Under the pieces are notes generated by a model that did not search any database, was not told the origin of the DNA, and saw nothing but the letters and a program-made list of their open reading frames with translations. This document shows positions 34,392-46,122 of a stretch of 64,000 nucleotides of DNA, one piece after another (position 1 is the stretch's first letter; every line of letters begins with the position of its first letter). The translations under genes and the position numbers were made by a program. The stretch is from Oscillospiraceae bacterium (GTDB lineage: Bacteria > Bacillota > Clostridia > Oscillospirales > CAG-272). Where the stretch lies: the NCBI GenBank assembly GCA_015065385.1, contig SVQK01000097.1, positions 55,516 through 119,515 of the forward strand, in the 5' to 3' direction.

Positions 34392-34446
34392 ACGCGTCCG
34401 GATGGAAAACCGTGTATTCCCGGCGTAACGGACGCGTGCTTTTTTT
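34392..34446 (+). terminator. Orphan terminator-like hairpin upstream of the sigma factor gene
   Basis: ACGCGTCCG / CGGACGCGT (9 bp, 28-nt loop) followed within two bases by T7 on the plus strand. No plus-strand gene ends here, because the lipoprotein gene already has its own terminator. It may end a short unannotated transcript or insulate the sigma-factor promoter. Confidence 0.6.
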
Positions 34447-34455
34447 CCTCGCCCC

Positions 34456-34484
34456 TTTACTTTCCCGGAAGAGTATGCTATAAT
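34456..34484 (+). promoter_or_regulatory. Promoter for the ECF sigma operon
   Basis: TTTACT, 17-nt spacer, TATAAT with extended TGC. A second TATAAT at 34488-34493 overlaps downstream. The leader is about 160 nt. Confidence 0.75.
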
Positions 34485-34653
34485 AGTATAATATAGGGTA
34501 ATTGTGGAGCGTATCGGCTGATTGTTCATATATTTTTTACAATTTGCTCTTCGCGCCGCCCGCAACATCCGTGTTCCCCCATGTGTTTACAGGACGAAAC
34601 GCCAAAACAGATCGCGGCTGGGGAACGCGGAACTGATGCTGAGGAGATCCGCC

Positions 34654-35325
34654 ATGGAGAATGTTCGCTTTGTTCCCACTCTGCCGTTCCGGTTCTCGGA
34701 TCGGTTCAGGGCTTTTCTGACCGCGCTCATTTCCATGTCCCGCCGGGTTGAACCGCGCCGCTCCGTGACCAAGCCGATCCCTCCCGCCGCGCCCGAGAAC
34801 GGAGTTCTCCGTGACGCCGCAGAGGACGGGGACCGCGAGGAGATCAACGCGCGCGCGGAGGCCATCCTGACACGGTACGGAAACAGCATCCTGCGCCTCG
34901 CCTACTCCTATCTTCACAATATGGCGGACGCGGAGGAAGTGGTGCAGGACACCCTCGTCCAGTTTTTGAAGACGGCGCCGACCTTCTCGGGCAAGACCCA
35001 TGAGGAGGCGTGGCTCATGCGGGTAGCGGGCAATCTGAGCAAGAACCGGATCCGGTACAACCGCGTGCGATCGACGGACGAGCTGAACGACGAGCTGGTC
35101 GCGGAGGAGCGGGAGGACCTCTCCTTCGTATGGGAGGCGGTGAAATCCCTGCCGGTGAAGTACAGGGAAGTGATCCACCTCTTCTACCACGAGGGCTACA
35201 GCACCGCGGAAATCGCCGGGATCCTCCAGCGCAACGAATCCACGGTCCGCTCTTGCCTGTCGAGGGGACGAGCGCTGCTCAAGGAAATTCTGAAGGAGGC
35301 GTATGACTTTGAAGGGACGATATGA
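34654..35325 (+). CDS. ECF-type RNA polymerase sigma factor
   Basis: 223 aa from ATG 34654 (GAGGAG 8 nt upstream; the longer track start has no ribosome site). After a ~50-residue basic N-terminal extension, region 2 is seen as 'AEAILTRYGNSILRLAYSYLHNMADAEEVVQDTLVQFLK'. Region 4 is 'SLPVKYREVIHLFYHEGYSTAEIAGILQRNESTVRSCLSRGRALLKEIL'. The following gene overlaps by 23 nt and encodes a membrane protein with a cytoplasmic N-terminus, the normal layout of an ECF sigma/anti-sigma pair. The regulon is unknown. Confidence 0.93.
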   Translation: MENVRFVPTLPFRFSDRFRAFLTALISMSRRVEPRRSVTKPIPPAAPENGVLRDAAEDGDREEINARAEAILTRYGNSILRLAYSYLHNMADAEEVVQDTLVQFLKTAPTFSGKTHEEAWLMRVAGNLSKNRIRYNRVRSTDELNDELVAEEREDLSFVWEAVKSLPVKYREVIHLFYHEGYSTAEIAGILQRNESTVRSCLSRGRALLKEILKEAYDFEGTI

Positions 35326-36001
35326 CGAAATCATGGAAAAAATAACCCTGACGCCGGAGTCCCGCGCGCGCATCCTCGAGAATATCCGCGGCATGGATCT
35401 TTCGTCCTCCGGAGGAAAGAGCGGCACGCCGTACTGGAAACGCATGATGCCCGTCGCGGCGATGGCGGCCCTGGTTCTGACCGGCGTGATCGCTTGGCAG
35501 TGGTGGTCGAAGCCCGTGGTGATCCCCGATTCCGGCGACCCGACCTCTCAGGTCCCGCTGTCCCCGGGCGACGAGGATCCCGGGAACGCCCAGACGGTGG
35601 TCCGGGAGGCACAGAGCGCGGCCGAGCTGGAAACGCTCATGGGATTCCCGGTGGACGAGCCCTCGGGCCTGCCCTTTGCGGTCGAACGCACGGTATATAA
35701 AGCGTACTGGTACGGAATGGCGGAAGTGACTGCTTCGGGCGGCGGCCACAGCGCAAAGCTCCGCAAGCAGCCGGGGGAAGCCGACGTATCCGGAACAGCC
35801 GGAGCGGAATACCCCGCCATGACGGAGATCGAGCTCGGCGGCGCGGCGGTTTCGCTCAAGGGCATTCAAGCCGGGGAGCAGTACAACCTCGCCGTGTGGC
35901 AGTTCAGCGGGTATTCCTACTCCCTCGAGCTTTCGGGCGGCGCGGACGCGGACACCTTCGCCTCCGTGATCCGGGCGACGGTCCCGGGAATGGACAACTG
36001 A
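35303..36001 (+). CDS. Putative anti-sigma factor with C-terminal sensor-like domain
   Basis: 232 aa. Short cytoplasmic part (~1-47: 'GRYDEIMEKITLTPESRARILENIRGMD'), one membrane segment ('MPVAAMAALVLTGVIAWQWW', ~49-68), then an extracellular domain with 'SAAELETLMGFPVDEPSGLPFAVERTVYKAYWYGMAEVTAS' and 'YNLAVWQFSGYSYSLELSGG', resembling DUF4367-type sensor domains. The 23-nt overlap with the sigma gene supports function as its regulator. There is no recognisable zinc HxxxCxxC motif, so the mode of sigma binding is not clear. Confidence 0.75.
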   Translation: MTLKGRYDEIMEKITLTPESRARILENIRGMDLSSSGGKSGTPYWKRMMPVAAMAALVLTGVIAWQWWSKPVVIPDSGDPTSQVPLSPGDEDPGNAQTVVREAQSAAELETLMGFPVDEPSGLPFAVERTVYKAYWYGMAEVTASGGGHSAKLRKQPGEADVSGTAGAEYPAMTEIELGGAAVSLKGIQAGEQYNLAVWQFSGYSYSLELSGGADADTFASVIRATVPGMDN

Positions 36002-36010
36002 ACATCGGGC

Positions 36011-36039
36011 GGCGGATTCTTCGGAGTCCGCCTTTTTTT
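36011..36039 (+). terminator. Rho-independent terminator of the sigma/anti-sigma operon
   Basis: GGCGGA / TCCGCC stem with a TTCTTCGGAG loop and a T7 tail, 9 nt after the stop. Confidence 0.9.
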
Positions 36040-36113
36040 GCGCTTCGAACACGCTTTTTTCTCCGGTTCAACCGCCGGTTGTTTTTCATCCTCCCCCTTC
36101 TCCCGAACGTCGC

Positions 36114-36142
36114 TTGCGGACAGGGACGGGGGGTGGTATAAT
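36114..36142 (+). promoter_or_regulatory. Promoter for the HTH-methyltransferase gene
   Basis: TTGCGG, 17-nt spacer, TATAAT with extended TGG; 34 nt before the ATG. Confidence 0.78.
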
Positions 36143-36175
36143 CAAGGGGAAATCCATCGTCACAGGAGGCGCGGT

Positions 36176-37150
36176 ATGATCGACAAGATCCATTTCGGAA
36201 AGCGGGCGGGAAGCCTGCGCAGAAAGCTCGGGATCACGCAGACGGAGCTGGCGGAGAGGCTCGGTGTGACGCCTCAGGCGGTGAGCAAATGGGAGGTGGG
36301 TTCCGCCCTTCCCGACATCGAATCCCTCCTTGCCCTCTCCCATCTCTTCGGACGCTCCGTGAACACCCTGCTCGAGGACGAAGATCCGATGGCAAAGATG
36401 AACGCCGGCGGGGAGATGCGGGATGGCGTGCGGATCTTCACGGGGGAGCGGGATCTCTCCGGATTCGACTCCTTTGTCCGCCATATCGTTCGCAATCAGA
36501 TCATCCCCGAAAGCTGGGAAAGAGCAAATCAACCCGGCCGTCCCTTCGTCTCCGTCGGAAGGCGGATCGCGGAGCGCGGCGGAATGATTCTCGAAATCGG
36601 AGCGGGTCCGGGAGGAGGGTTCATGCCCTATGTCCTGCGGGCCGATCCGGAAGCGTCGGTCATCGTCTCCGATCTTCTGCCCGGAATCGCGGCGGAATGG
36701 AAACGGTTCCTCGACCGCGCGCTCGGATCGCCGAATCTCTGGTACGCCGCCTGCGACTTCACCGCGCTCCCCTTCCCGGACGACAGCTTCGACACCGTCT
36801 CGGACTGCGGCGGGATCGTCAACACGATCGGAGGGGAAAGAAAGGACGCGCTCCGGGAAGCGTACCGGGTCCTGAAACCAGGCGGAGCGCTCGAATCCTT
36901 CGGTGTGTTCGTTCCCCGCGAGGATCTCGCCGCCCTTCCGGATGAGATCCGGTCCGCCCTCGCCGCGCAGTATCCGGACGCCGCGGGAGACCTCTATGCG
37001 GAAACGCTCCTCGCCGGTTTTCGCAGGATCGACAGCGAGGTCGTCGGCGAAACCTGCACGGACAAGGACGACAGCGGATTCGCCGAAGGATGCCGTGCCC
37101 TCGGCGTGAATCTGCGCCGGATCGCCTGCGTCCGCACCTGCGTGAAGTGA
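36176..37150 (+). CDS. XRE-family HTH fused to a class I SAM methyltransferase
   Basis: 324 aa from ATG 36176 (AGGAGG upstream). Residues 1-65 form an HTH_3 domain ('AGSLRRKLGITQTELAERLGVTPQAVSKWEVGSALPDIESLLALSHLFG'). Residues ~120-320 are a Rossmann methyltransferase with SAM loop 'GGMILEIGAGPGGGFMPYVLR', 'ASVIVSDLLPGIAAEWKRFL', 'LPFPDDSFDTVSDCGGIVNTIGG' and 'REAYRVLKPGGALESFGVFVPREDLAALP'. The arrangement suggests a regulator whose enzymatic half methylates a small molecule, or whose DNA binding responds to SAM state. Substrate unknown. Monocistronic. Confidence 0.85.
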   Translation: MIDKIHFGKRAGSLRRKLGITQTELAERLGVTPQAVSKWEVGSALPDIESLLALSHLFGRSVNTLLEDEDPMAKMNAGGEMRDGVRIFTGERDLSGFDSFVRHIVRNQIIPESWERANQPGRPFVSVGRRIAERGGMILEIGAGPGGGFMPYVLRADPEASVIVSDLLPGIAAEWKRFLDRALGSPNLWYAACDFTALPFPDDSFDTVSDCGGIVNTIGGERKDALREAYRVLKPGGALESFGVFVPREDLAALPDEIRSALAAQYPDAAGDLYAETLLAGFRRIDSEVVGETCTDKDDSGFAEGCRALGVNLRRIACVRTCVK

Positions 37151-37210
37151 GTTCCCGCGCAAGTCCGGCTCCATTCGAAAAAACTTTTCAAGTTTTTCGG
37201 TCCCAATTGG

Positions 37211-37239
37211 TTGACAGCTGTTAATTGTACTGATATAAT
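37211..37239 (+). promoter_or_regulatory. Consensus sigma-A promoter for the AMP-binding ligase
   Basis: TTGACA, 17-nt spacer, TATAAT with extended TGA, 35 nt before the ATG. Confidence 0.95.
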
Positions 37240-37273
37240 TACCGTGTACAACAACAGACTGGAGGCCGCATTC

Positions 37274-39025
37274 ATGAAGGAACTGAAAAACTATCCCCTT
37301 TACGAAGTCACCCCCGTCCACTCCGTGCGGGAGCTTCTGACCATGGCGGAGGAGGAGGCCGGAGATAAGATCGCGTTCCGGTTCCGCGCAGACGAGGAGA
37401 CCATCCGCGACGTCACCTACCGGGAATTCGTCCGGGACGTGAACGCGCTCGGATCCGCCCTCACCGAAAAGGGGCTCGTCGGCGACCACATCGCGCAGAT
37501 CGGCGAGAACAGCTACCGCTGGATCACCGTCTACCTGACCGTTCTGCAGGGGGACGGCGTGTATGTCCCCGTGGACAAGGATCTGCCCGAATCCGATATC
37601 ATCAACATTCTCTGTCACAGCGATTCCACGGTCCTCTTCTTCACCCCGAAATACGACGACCTGATCCGTCAGAACGCGGACGGCGCGCTGTCAAGGATCA
37701 AGCTCTTCGTCCGGGTGGTGAATGACGAACACGCGTCGGCCGAGGAGTGCCGCGCGCCGTGGTTCGGGAACAGCCCGCGCTTTACTTCCTATCAGGAGCT
37801 TCTCGCCCGCGGCCATGAGCTGCTGGATCAGGGCTACGCCTACTACGCCGGGCATCAGAGCGGGGAATACGATCTGAAAATGATCGTCTACACCTCCGGC
37901 ACTACCGGAATGGCGAAGGGCGTCATGCTCTCCGAACACAACCTCGTCTCCATCGTCTACTACGGGCTGCAGGTCTCGACGGTCTACGATACCTGCCTCT
38001 CCGTCCTGCCCTATCACCACACCTACGAGGCCGTGGCGGGGATCCTCGTCTCGCTCCATCACCACTCCACCATCTGCATCAACGACAGCCTCAGCAACGT
38101 TCTGAAAAACCTCAATCTCTACAAGCCGGATTATATCTATCTCGTGCCCGCCTTCGCCGAGGTCTTCTACCGGAAGATCTGGTCCACCGCGGCGAAAACC
38201 GGAAAGGAAGCCGGTCTGAAAGCGCTCATCAAGACCTCGAACGGCATGCGGAAGATGGGCGTCGATTTGCGGAAGAAATTCTTCAAGACGATCCACGAGT
38301 CCTTCGGCGGGAATCTGCGCAAGATCGTCTGCGGCGGCGCGCCCATCCGTCCCGAGGTCGGCGAGTTCTTCGACTCCATCGGGATCGATTTGATCAACGG
38401 CTACGGCATCACCGAATGTTCTCCCCTCGTGGCGGCGAACCGGGACTATTTCAACGACTGGAACACCGTCGGCTCTCCCCTTCCCTGCATCGAACTGAAA
38501 TTCGACGACGTGACGCCCGAGGGCATCGGCGAGATCTGCGTCAAGGGCGACATCGTCATGCTCGGGTACTACAAGCAGCCCGAGGCGACGAAGGACGTTC
38601 TGACCGAGGACGGCTGGTTCTCGACCGGCGACTACGGCATGATGAACGAGCGCGGCCAGCTGATCATCACAGGCCGGAAGAAGAACATCATCGTGCTCGC
38701 CAACGGCAAGAACATCTACCCCGAGGAGATCGAGAACTACATCCAGAACATCCCCTATGTCAAGGAAGTGGTGGTCTACTCCCTCCGGAACGAGCACGGG
38801 GAGGAGACGAAGCTCTGCGCCGAGATCTTCCTGAACGAAGAAAAAGTTCAGGAAATGGGCATCACCGATCCCGCGGCCTCCCTGAAAAAGGACGTCGCGC
38901 AGGCCACCTCGACCCTCCCGTCGTACAAGGCGATCTCCAAGATCGTCATCCGGCAGAAGGAATTCGAGAAGACCACGACGAACAAGATCAAGCGGCAGAG
39001 CATTTCGGGATCGACTGTCGGATAA
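37274..39025 (+). CDS. AMP-binding long-chain acyl-CoA synthetase-like protein
   Basis: 583 aa from ATG 37274 (GGAGG upstream). Adenylate-forming superfamily motifs are the P-loop-like 'MIVYTSGTTGMAKGVMLSEHNL', 'CLSVLPYHHTYEAVAGILVSLHHHSTI', 'INGYGITECSPLVAANRDYFN', 'GWFSTGDYGMMNERGQLIITGRKKNIIVLANGKNIYPEEIEN' and a C-terminal Lys in 'TTTNKIKRQSI'. The length and the 'GRKK' type suggest a fatty-acyl activating enzyme (FadD-like); acyl-ACP synthetase is also possible. Under a strong single-gene promoter with no beta-oxidation genes nearby. Confidence 0.9.
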   Translation: MKELKNYPLYEVTPVHSVRELLTMAEEEAGDKIAFRFRADEETIRDVTYREFVRDVNALGSALTEKGLVGDHIAQIGENSYRWITVYLTVLQGDGVYVPVDKDLPESDIINILCHSDSTVLFFTPKYDDLIRQNADGALSRIKLFVRVVNDEHASAEECRAPWFGNSPRFTSYQELLARGHELLDQGYAYYAGHQSGEYDLKMIVYTSGTTGMAKGVMLSEHNLVSIVYYGLQVSTVYDTCLSVLPYHHTYEAVAGILVSLHHHSTICINDSLSNVLKNLNLYKPDYIYLVPAFAEVFYRKIWSTAAKTGKEAGLKALIKTSNGMRKMGVDLRKKFFKTIHESFGGNLRKIVCGGAPIRPEVGEFFDSIGIDLINGYGITECSPLVAANRDYFNDWNTVGSPLPCIELKFDDVTPEGIGEICVKGDIVMLGYYKQPEATKDVLTEDGWFSTGDYGMMNERGQLIITGRKKNIIVLANGKNIYPEEIENYIQNIPYVKEVVVYSLRNEHGEETKLCAEIFLNEEKVQEMGITDPAASLKKDVAQATSTLPSYKAISKIVIRQKEFEKTTTNKIKRQSISGSTVG

Positions 39026-39066
39026 CGGTCTTTCCCCATAAAAAATCATCGCTCGGCAAAAAATAT

Positions 39067-39098
39067 CGCCCGGCAGTCATCCCCTGACATGCCGGGCG
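39067..39098. terminator. Bidirectional terminator between acyl ligase and sialidase-like gene
   Basis: CGCCCGGCA / TGCCGGGCG stem with a 14-nt loop. T-rich tails lie on both sides (TATCTCTTTAT on plus, ATATTTTTTG on minus). Confidence 0.85.
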
Positions 39099-39105
39099 TA
39101 TCTCT

Positions 39106-40497
39106 TTATAACAGTTCCCTGAATCTTCGTATCCGTGTGAACACGCTGTAATTTGCGTCGTGGAAGTTGGCGGCGCGGTTGAAGGCTGTGCGGCAGAGGA
39201 AGAGGATGTCCTCCCCTTCGATGAAGAAATCCACATACTGGAATCCGACCTCCGCGGGGGAAAGATCCCGGTAATCGAAGAGATCCTTCACCTTCGTCCA
39301 CCGTTCCCCGTCCTCCGAGGCGATCAGGGAGAGCAGGTTCCTCCCGGACGGGTGGTTTTCGTCGAGATAACAGACGATGGAGAGATACCGGCGGCTCACC
39401 GGGTCATAGCGGATTTCAAACTTCGCGTGATTGCCCGGGAAGCGGATCATTTTGTGAAACGCAAGAGGCCGCTCCGGCTCGTCCGGGAAGACCTTCATCA
39501 CGCAGGCCAGCCCGAAGGGAGGATCGCACCCTTCGATCTCATAGCGCATAACGTCGTACAGCCCTCCGTCCGGGAATACCGTGAGGCATCCCTCGATGCA
39601 GCCGGGACTGTTCCCCTTCGCCGCGCCCTCCCATGCGGGATCATAGGGTACGGGCGGCGCGAAGCTCCAGTTTCCCGCGTCGAGCAGATCGGCGTTTTCA
39701 TCGACGGACGCGCACATCGCCGCGTGAGTGCCGGACGCCCACGATCCCCATTCGAGCGTCGCCCAGAGCCGTCCCCCGTACCGCACGACCGGCTGGGGAT
39801 TCTTGTGGACGCCCTTCTGACGGAATCCGCTCGATCCCCGGAGCAGCACTGTCGGCATCCCGAATGTCGCTCCCCCGTCGTCGGACCGGCCGATCAGAAG
39901 ATCCCCGTATTCGGTCGAGCAGGACAGCATATAGAGCGCGCCCCGGTGTACAAACAGCTTGCCCCAGAAGCAGGGGAAGAGCTCCGACACATACCGCCAG
40001 CTCCTCCCGTCGTCGTCCGAGCGGAAAATCAAGGTCAGATCCTGCGGCGCGCCTCCCTGAAACACGTCCATCGAGGCGAGCAGGAACCCGTCCGGATGGC
40101 GCGCGAGGGACGGCGAGCAGAGGCAGTGTCCCGAAAAGGAGTACGCCCCATCCTCGGGATGGAGGTAGTTGACCACGGAATCCCCGGGGACAAATCCGGG
40201 ACGCGCCAGCCGGATGCGGCTGTGAAGATCTCCGGAGGACACCCGGAGCTCATAGTCCGCCCCGTCCTCGAGCCCCGTCAGCTCCGCGCCCGTCCGGTCC
40301 GTTTCCATCGACGCAAAGGGAGAATCCGAGCCCCGCTTTCTCCACTGAACCGCGTACCGCCGGTTTTCTCCCTCAAGCGGCAGCCAGTCCAGTGCGATCC
40401 GGCCCGGACCCGGACAGATCCGGCAGATATAGATTTCCCCCGTGTCAAACAAAAGGGGCTTGTACGGCCTGAAACTCCACTGTGTAACGCCTTTCAT
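39106..40497 (-). CDS. Sialidase-like BNR/Asp-box beta-propeller protein
   Basis: 463 aa from ATG 40497 (GGGAGGG upstream; the upstream track extension runs into atpC). No signal peptide. A short Fn3-like N-terminal region ('IALDWLPLEGENRRYAVQWRKRG', 'LEDGADYELRVSSG') precedes a propeller with Asp-box motifs 'IFRSDDDGRSWRYVSELF', 'IGRSDDGGATFGMPTVLL' and 'IASEDGERWTKVKDLF'. These features fit an exo-alpha-sialidase or related GH/PL propeller fold. The sialidase Arg triad could not be located with confidence, so activity is open. It follows the atp operon terminator on the same strand. Confidence 0.75.
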   Translation of the reverse strand: MKGVTQWSFRPYKPLLFDTGEIYICRICPGPGRIALDWLPLEGENRRYAVQWRKRGSDSPFASMETDRTGAELTGLEDGADYELRVSSGDLHSRIRLARPGFVPGDSVVNYLHPEDGAYSFSGHCLCSPSLARHPDGFLLASMDVFQGGAPQDLTLIFRSDDDGRSWRYVSELFPCFWGKLFVHRGALYMLSCSTEYGDLLIGRSDDGGATFGMPTVLLRGSSGFRQKGVHKNPQPVVRYGGRLWATLEWGSWASGTHAAMCASVDENADLLDAGNWSFAPPVPYDPAWEGAAKGNSPGCIEGCLTVFPDGGLYDVMRYEIEGCDPPFGLACVMKVFPDEPERPLAFHKMIRFPGNHAKFEIRYDPVSRRYLSIVCYLDENHPSGRNLLSLIASEDGERWTKVKDLFDYRDLSPAEVGFQYVDFFIEGEDILFLCRTAFNRAANFHDANYSVFTRIRRFRELL

Positions 40498-40517
40498 CCG
40501 AAACCCTCCCGATGTTG

Positions 40518-40543
40518 AAAAAGGACCTCGGAGGCCCTTTTTT
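40518..40543 (-). terminator. Rho-independent terminator of the atp operon
   Basis: Minus-strand A-rich/T-rich hairpin AAAAAAGGGCCTC-CG-GAGGTCCTTTTT, 11 nt past the atpC stop. It would also separate the sialidase-like gene from the operon. Confidence 0.85.
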
Positions 40544-40553
40544 GTTTGACCCG

Positions 40554-40877
40554 TCATCCTTTTCCGTCCGGCACATCCGCGCGGTCGGTGAGGATCGTTA
40601 CGCCGTCCCCCGTGATCACGGCAAGCCCTTCTCCGACGGAGCAGGAAAAGATTGTCTTCCCGCCCGAGAGCGCTGTAACCTTTCCCGGCGCAACCGCCAT
40701 CAAAGCGTCCGCATGGCCCCGCCGGATCCCGTAAAGTCCGCCGCTCTTTTTGCCGTCCGCTCCGTCCGGGATGGAAAACCGCACGGATTCGCATTCGATC
40801 CGGAGTTCGTCCCGGTTCGCGGAACAGACGCGCAGGACGACGGCTCCTCCCTTTTCCTTCCGATCGTTCTCCGCCAT
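40554..40877 (-). CDS. atpC: F1 ATP synthase epsilon subunit, short form
   Basis: 107 aa. Only the N-terminal beta-sandwich is present: 'LRIECESVRFSIPDGADGKKSGGLYGIRRGHADALMAVAPGKVTAL', then 'CSVGEGLAVITGDGVTILTDRADVPDGKG' and stop. Epsilon usually runs ~130-140 residues with a two-helix C-terminal domain that inhibits ATP hydrolysis. That domain is absent here. Position directly after atpD (3 nt) fits. The remaining domain should still couple gamma to the c-ring. Confidence 0.85.
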   Translation of the reverse strand: MAENDRKEKGGAVVLRVCSANRDELRIECESVRFSIPDGADGKKSGGLYGIRRGHADALMAVAPGKVTALSGGKTIFSCSVGEGLAVITGDGVTILTDRADVPDGKG

Positions 40878-40880
40878 GGG

Positions 40881-42317
<1,437 letters not shown>

Positions 42318-43169
42318 CTATCTTCCGGCGTTTCCTCCGGCGGTCTCGATGACGCTGGACGTCACCTCGCTCTGGCGTCTGTGGCTGATCTCCGCCGTCA
42401 GGGCGGCCGCGGTCTCCTCTGCGTTGTCGTACGCGGACCGCATGGTGGCAAGGGTAGCAGCCTGATGCCCCGCGCCCGCTTCGAAGATCCGGGAGAGAAA
42501 ATCCGCGCGGACGCAGGCGTCGGCGGCAGCCCGGAGAACCGTCTCCCGGTCCGGCAGAAAGAGCGGCTCGATCCGGTCCCCCGCGCTCTCCCGGTCCCCC
42601 GATCCCGCGCCGCTCTTCAGGGGAAGGAGGACAAAGGAGTCGGGAACCTGCGTCAGGGTGTTGACAAACCGCTGCCAAACGAGAACGACCGAGGACGCCC
42701 GCCCCTCCTGCCAGAAGGACAGCGCGGCTTCGAGAACCGGTCCCGCTTCCGCGGCGTCCGGAGCGTCGGAGAGGACGAACGCGGCGTCCGGCTCGATCCC
42801 GCGGTCCCGGAAATGGGCTTCGGCGTGCCGCCCCGCCGTGATGAGCAGGGGCCGCCGGGGACTTTGGCCGATCAGACGGTCCGCGTACTCGTACAGCGCG
42901 ATATTGTACCCGCCGCACAGCCCGCGGTTCGCTCCGAGGATCACATAACAGGGCGGCGCGTCCGGATTTCCCGCGGGATACGCCTCCGCGAGCGCGCTCC
43001 CGAACCGCTCTCTCAGCGCGGAGCATGCCCCGGCGTATCCGGAAAACCGTTCGAGGGCGGCGGAAATCTTCGAGAACTTCACGGCGGACGCGGTCTTCAT
43101 CGCCCCCGCCATCTGCCCGGTCATTTCGACGCTGGCAAGATGCTTTTTCAGCTCGCGCAGATTCGACAT
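42318..43169 (-). CDS. atpG: F1 ATP synthase gamma subunit
   Basis: 283 aa. The rotor shaft is recognised by N-terminal 'NLRELKKHLASVEMTGQMAGAMKTASAVKFSK', central 'LGANRGLCGGYNIALYEYA' and C-terminal 'LATMRSAYDNAEETAAALTAEISHRRQSEVTSSVIETAGGNAG'. These two terminal helices form the coiled coil inside alpha3beta3. Starts 1 nt after the alpha fusion stop. Confidence 0.95.
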   Translation of the reverse strand: MSNLRELKKHLASVEMTGQMAGAMKTASAVKFSKISAALERFSGYAGACSALRERFGSALAEAYPAGNPDAPPCYVILGANRGLCGGYNIALYEYADRLIGQSPRRPLLITAGRHAEAHFRDRGIEPDAAFVLSDAPDAAEAGPVLEAALSFWQEGRASSVVLVWQRFVNTLTQVPDSFVLLPLKSGAGSGDRESAGDRIEPLFLPDRETVLRAAADACVRADFLSRIFEAGAGHQAATLATMRSAYDNAEETAAALTAEISHRRQSEVTSSVIETAGGNAGR

Positions 43170-43170
43170 A

Positions 43171-45411
<2,241 letters not shown>

Positions 45412-45412
45412 G

Positions 45413-45832
45413 TCAACCGCCCATCAGCGCGGAGAGGTAAGCCTTGGCCAGCTCCTCCGCTTTTTCGTTTGCGGCCGATCCGATTTCCTCCGCCTCGCGG
45501 GTCAGCGCTTCCCGGCAGGATTCGATCTGCCGTTTCTGTTCCGCGACGGCGTCGGAAAGCAGCGCGGAGGCGTCGGATTCCGCCTGCGCGACGGACTCTG
45601 CCGAAAGCCGCTTTATCCGCTCTGCCTCTTCTTCCCGGAACCGGGCCAGCTGTTCCTCGGCGTCCCGGCGCGCCTCCTCCCTTTTCCGGAGGGTCTCCGC
45701 CGCGGACCGGATCCGCTCTTCCCTTCGGTCCATGAAGGCGAGCAGGGGGCGGAACAGGAGCCGGTTCAGGATGACCATGAGCAGAACGAAACAGATCACA
45801 GTCCAGAGAAGGACCGGCAGCTGAATCGTCAT
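45413..45832 (-). CDS. atpF: Fo ATP synthase b subunit
   Basis: 139 aa. An N-terminal membrane helix ('LPVLLWTVICFVLLMVILNRLLFRPLLAFMDRREERI') with the classic 'F.P....(D/E)R...I' exit precedes a long charged coiled coil. It is slightly shorter than the usual ~160. It forms the peripheral stalk, here probably as a heterodimer with the b-like N-terminus of the next gene's fusion, which starts 1 nt after this stop. Confidence 0.92.
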   Translation of the reverse strand: MTIQLPVLLWTVICFVLLMVILNRLLFRPLLAFMDRREERIRSAAETLRKREEARRDAEEQLARFREEEAERIKRLSAESVAQAESDASALLSDAVAEQKRQIESCREALTREAEEIGSAANEKAEELAKAYLSALMGG

Positions 45833-45843
45833 GCCGCGCCTCC

Positions 45844-46074
45844 TCAGACCTTAGCCGCCAGAATGAACCCGATGAGCAGGCCGTAGATGGTCAGAGCCTC
45901 CATCAGGGACAGGGCGATGATCAGGGTGGAACGGATGTCCTTCGCGGCGTCGGGCTGACGGGCGATGCTCTCCATGGCGGCCTTGGCGGCGAGTCCCTGA
46001 CCGAGGGCCGGGAAAATGGTGCTCACCGCGATGGCGATGGCGGCGGAGAGAGCGATGATTGCGGAACTGTCCAT
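45844..46074 (-). CDS. atpE: Fo ATP synthase c subunit
   Basis: 76 aa hairpin. Helix 1 'AIIALSAAIAIAVSTIFPALGQGLAAKAAMESIARQPDAAKDI' has the RQP loop. Helix 2 'STLIIALSLMEALTIYGLLIGFILAAKV' has the ion-binding Glu. The residue after that Glu is Ala rather than the Ser/Thr of Na+-binding rings, which favours H+ coupling, although a Gln in helix 1 (GQG) is shared with Na+ types. Confidence 0.95.
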   Translation of the reverse strand: MDSSAIIALSAAIAIAVSTIFPALGQGLAAKAAMESIARQPDAAKDIRSTLIIALSLMEALTIYGLLIGFILAAKV

Positions 46075-46122
46075 ATGAGTGTCTCCTTTTCCTTAACTGG
46101 ATTGCCGGAAACTGGATCCGGC

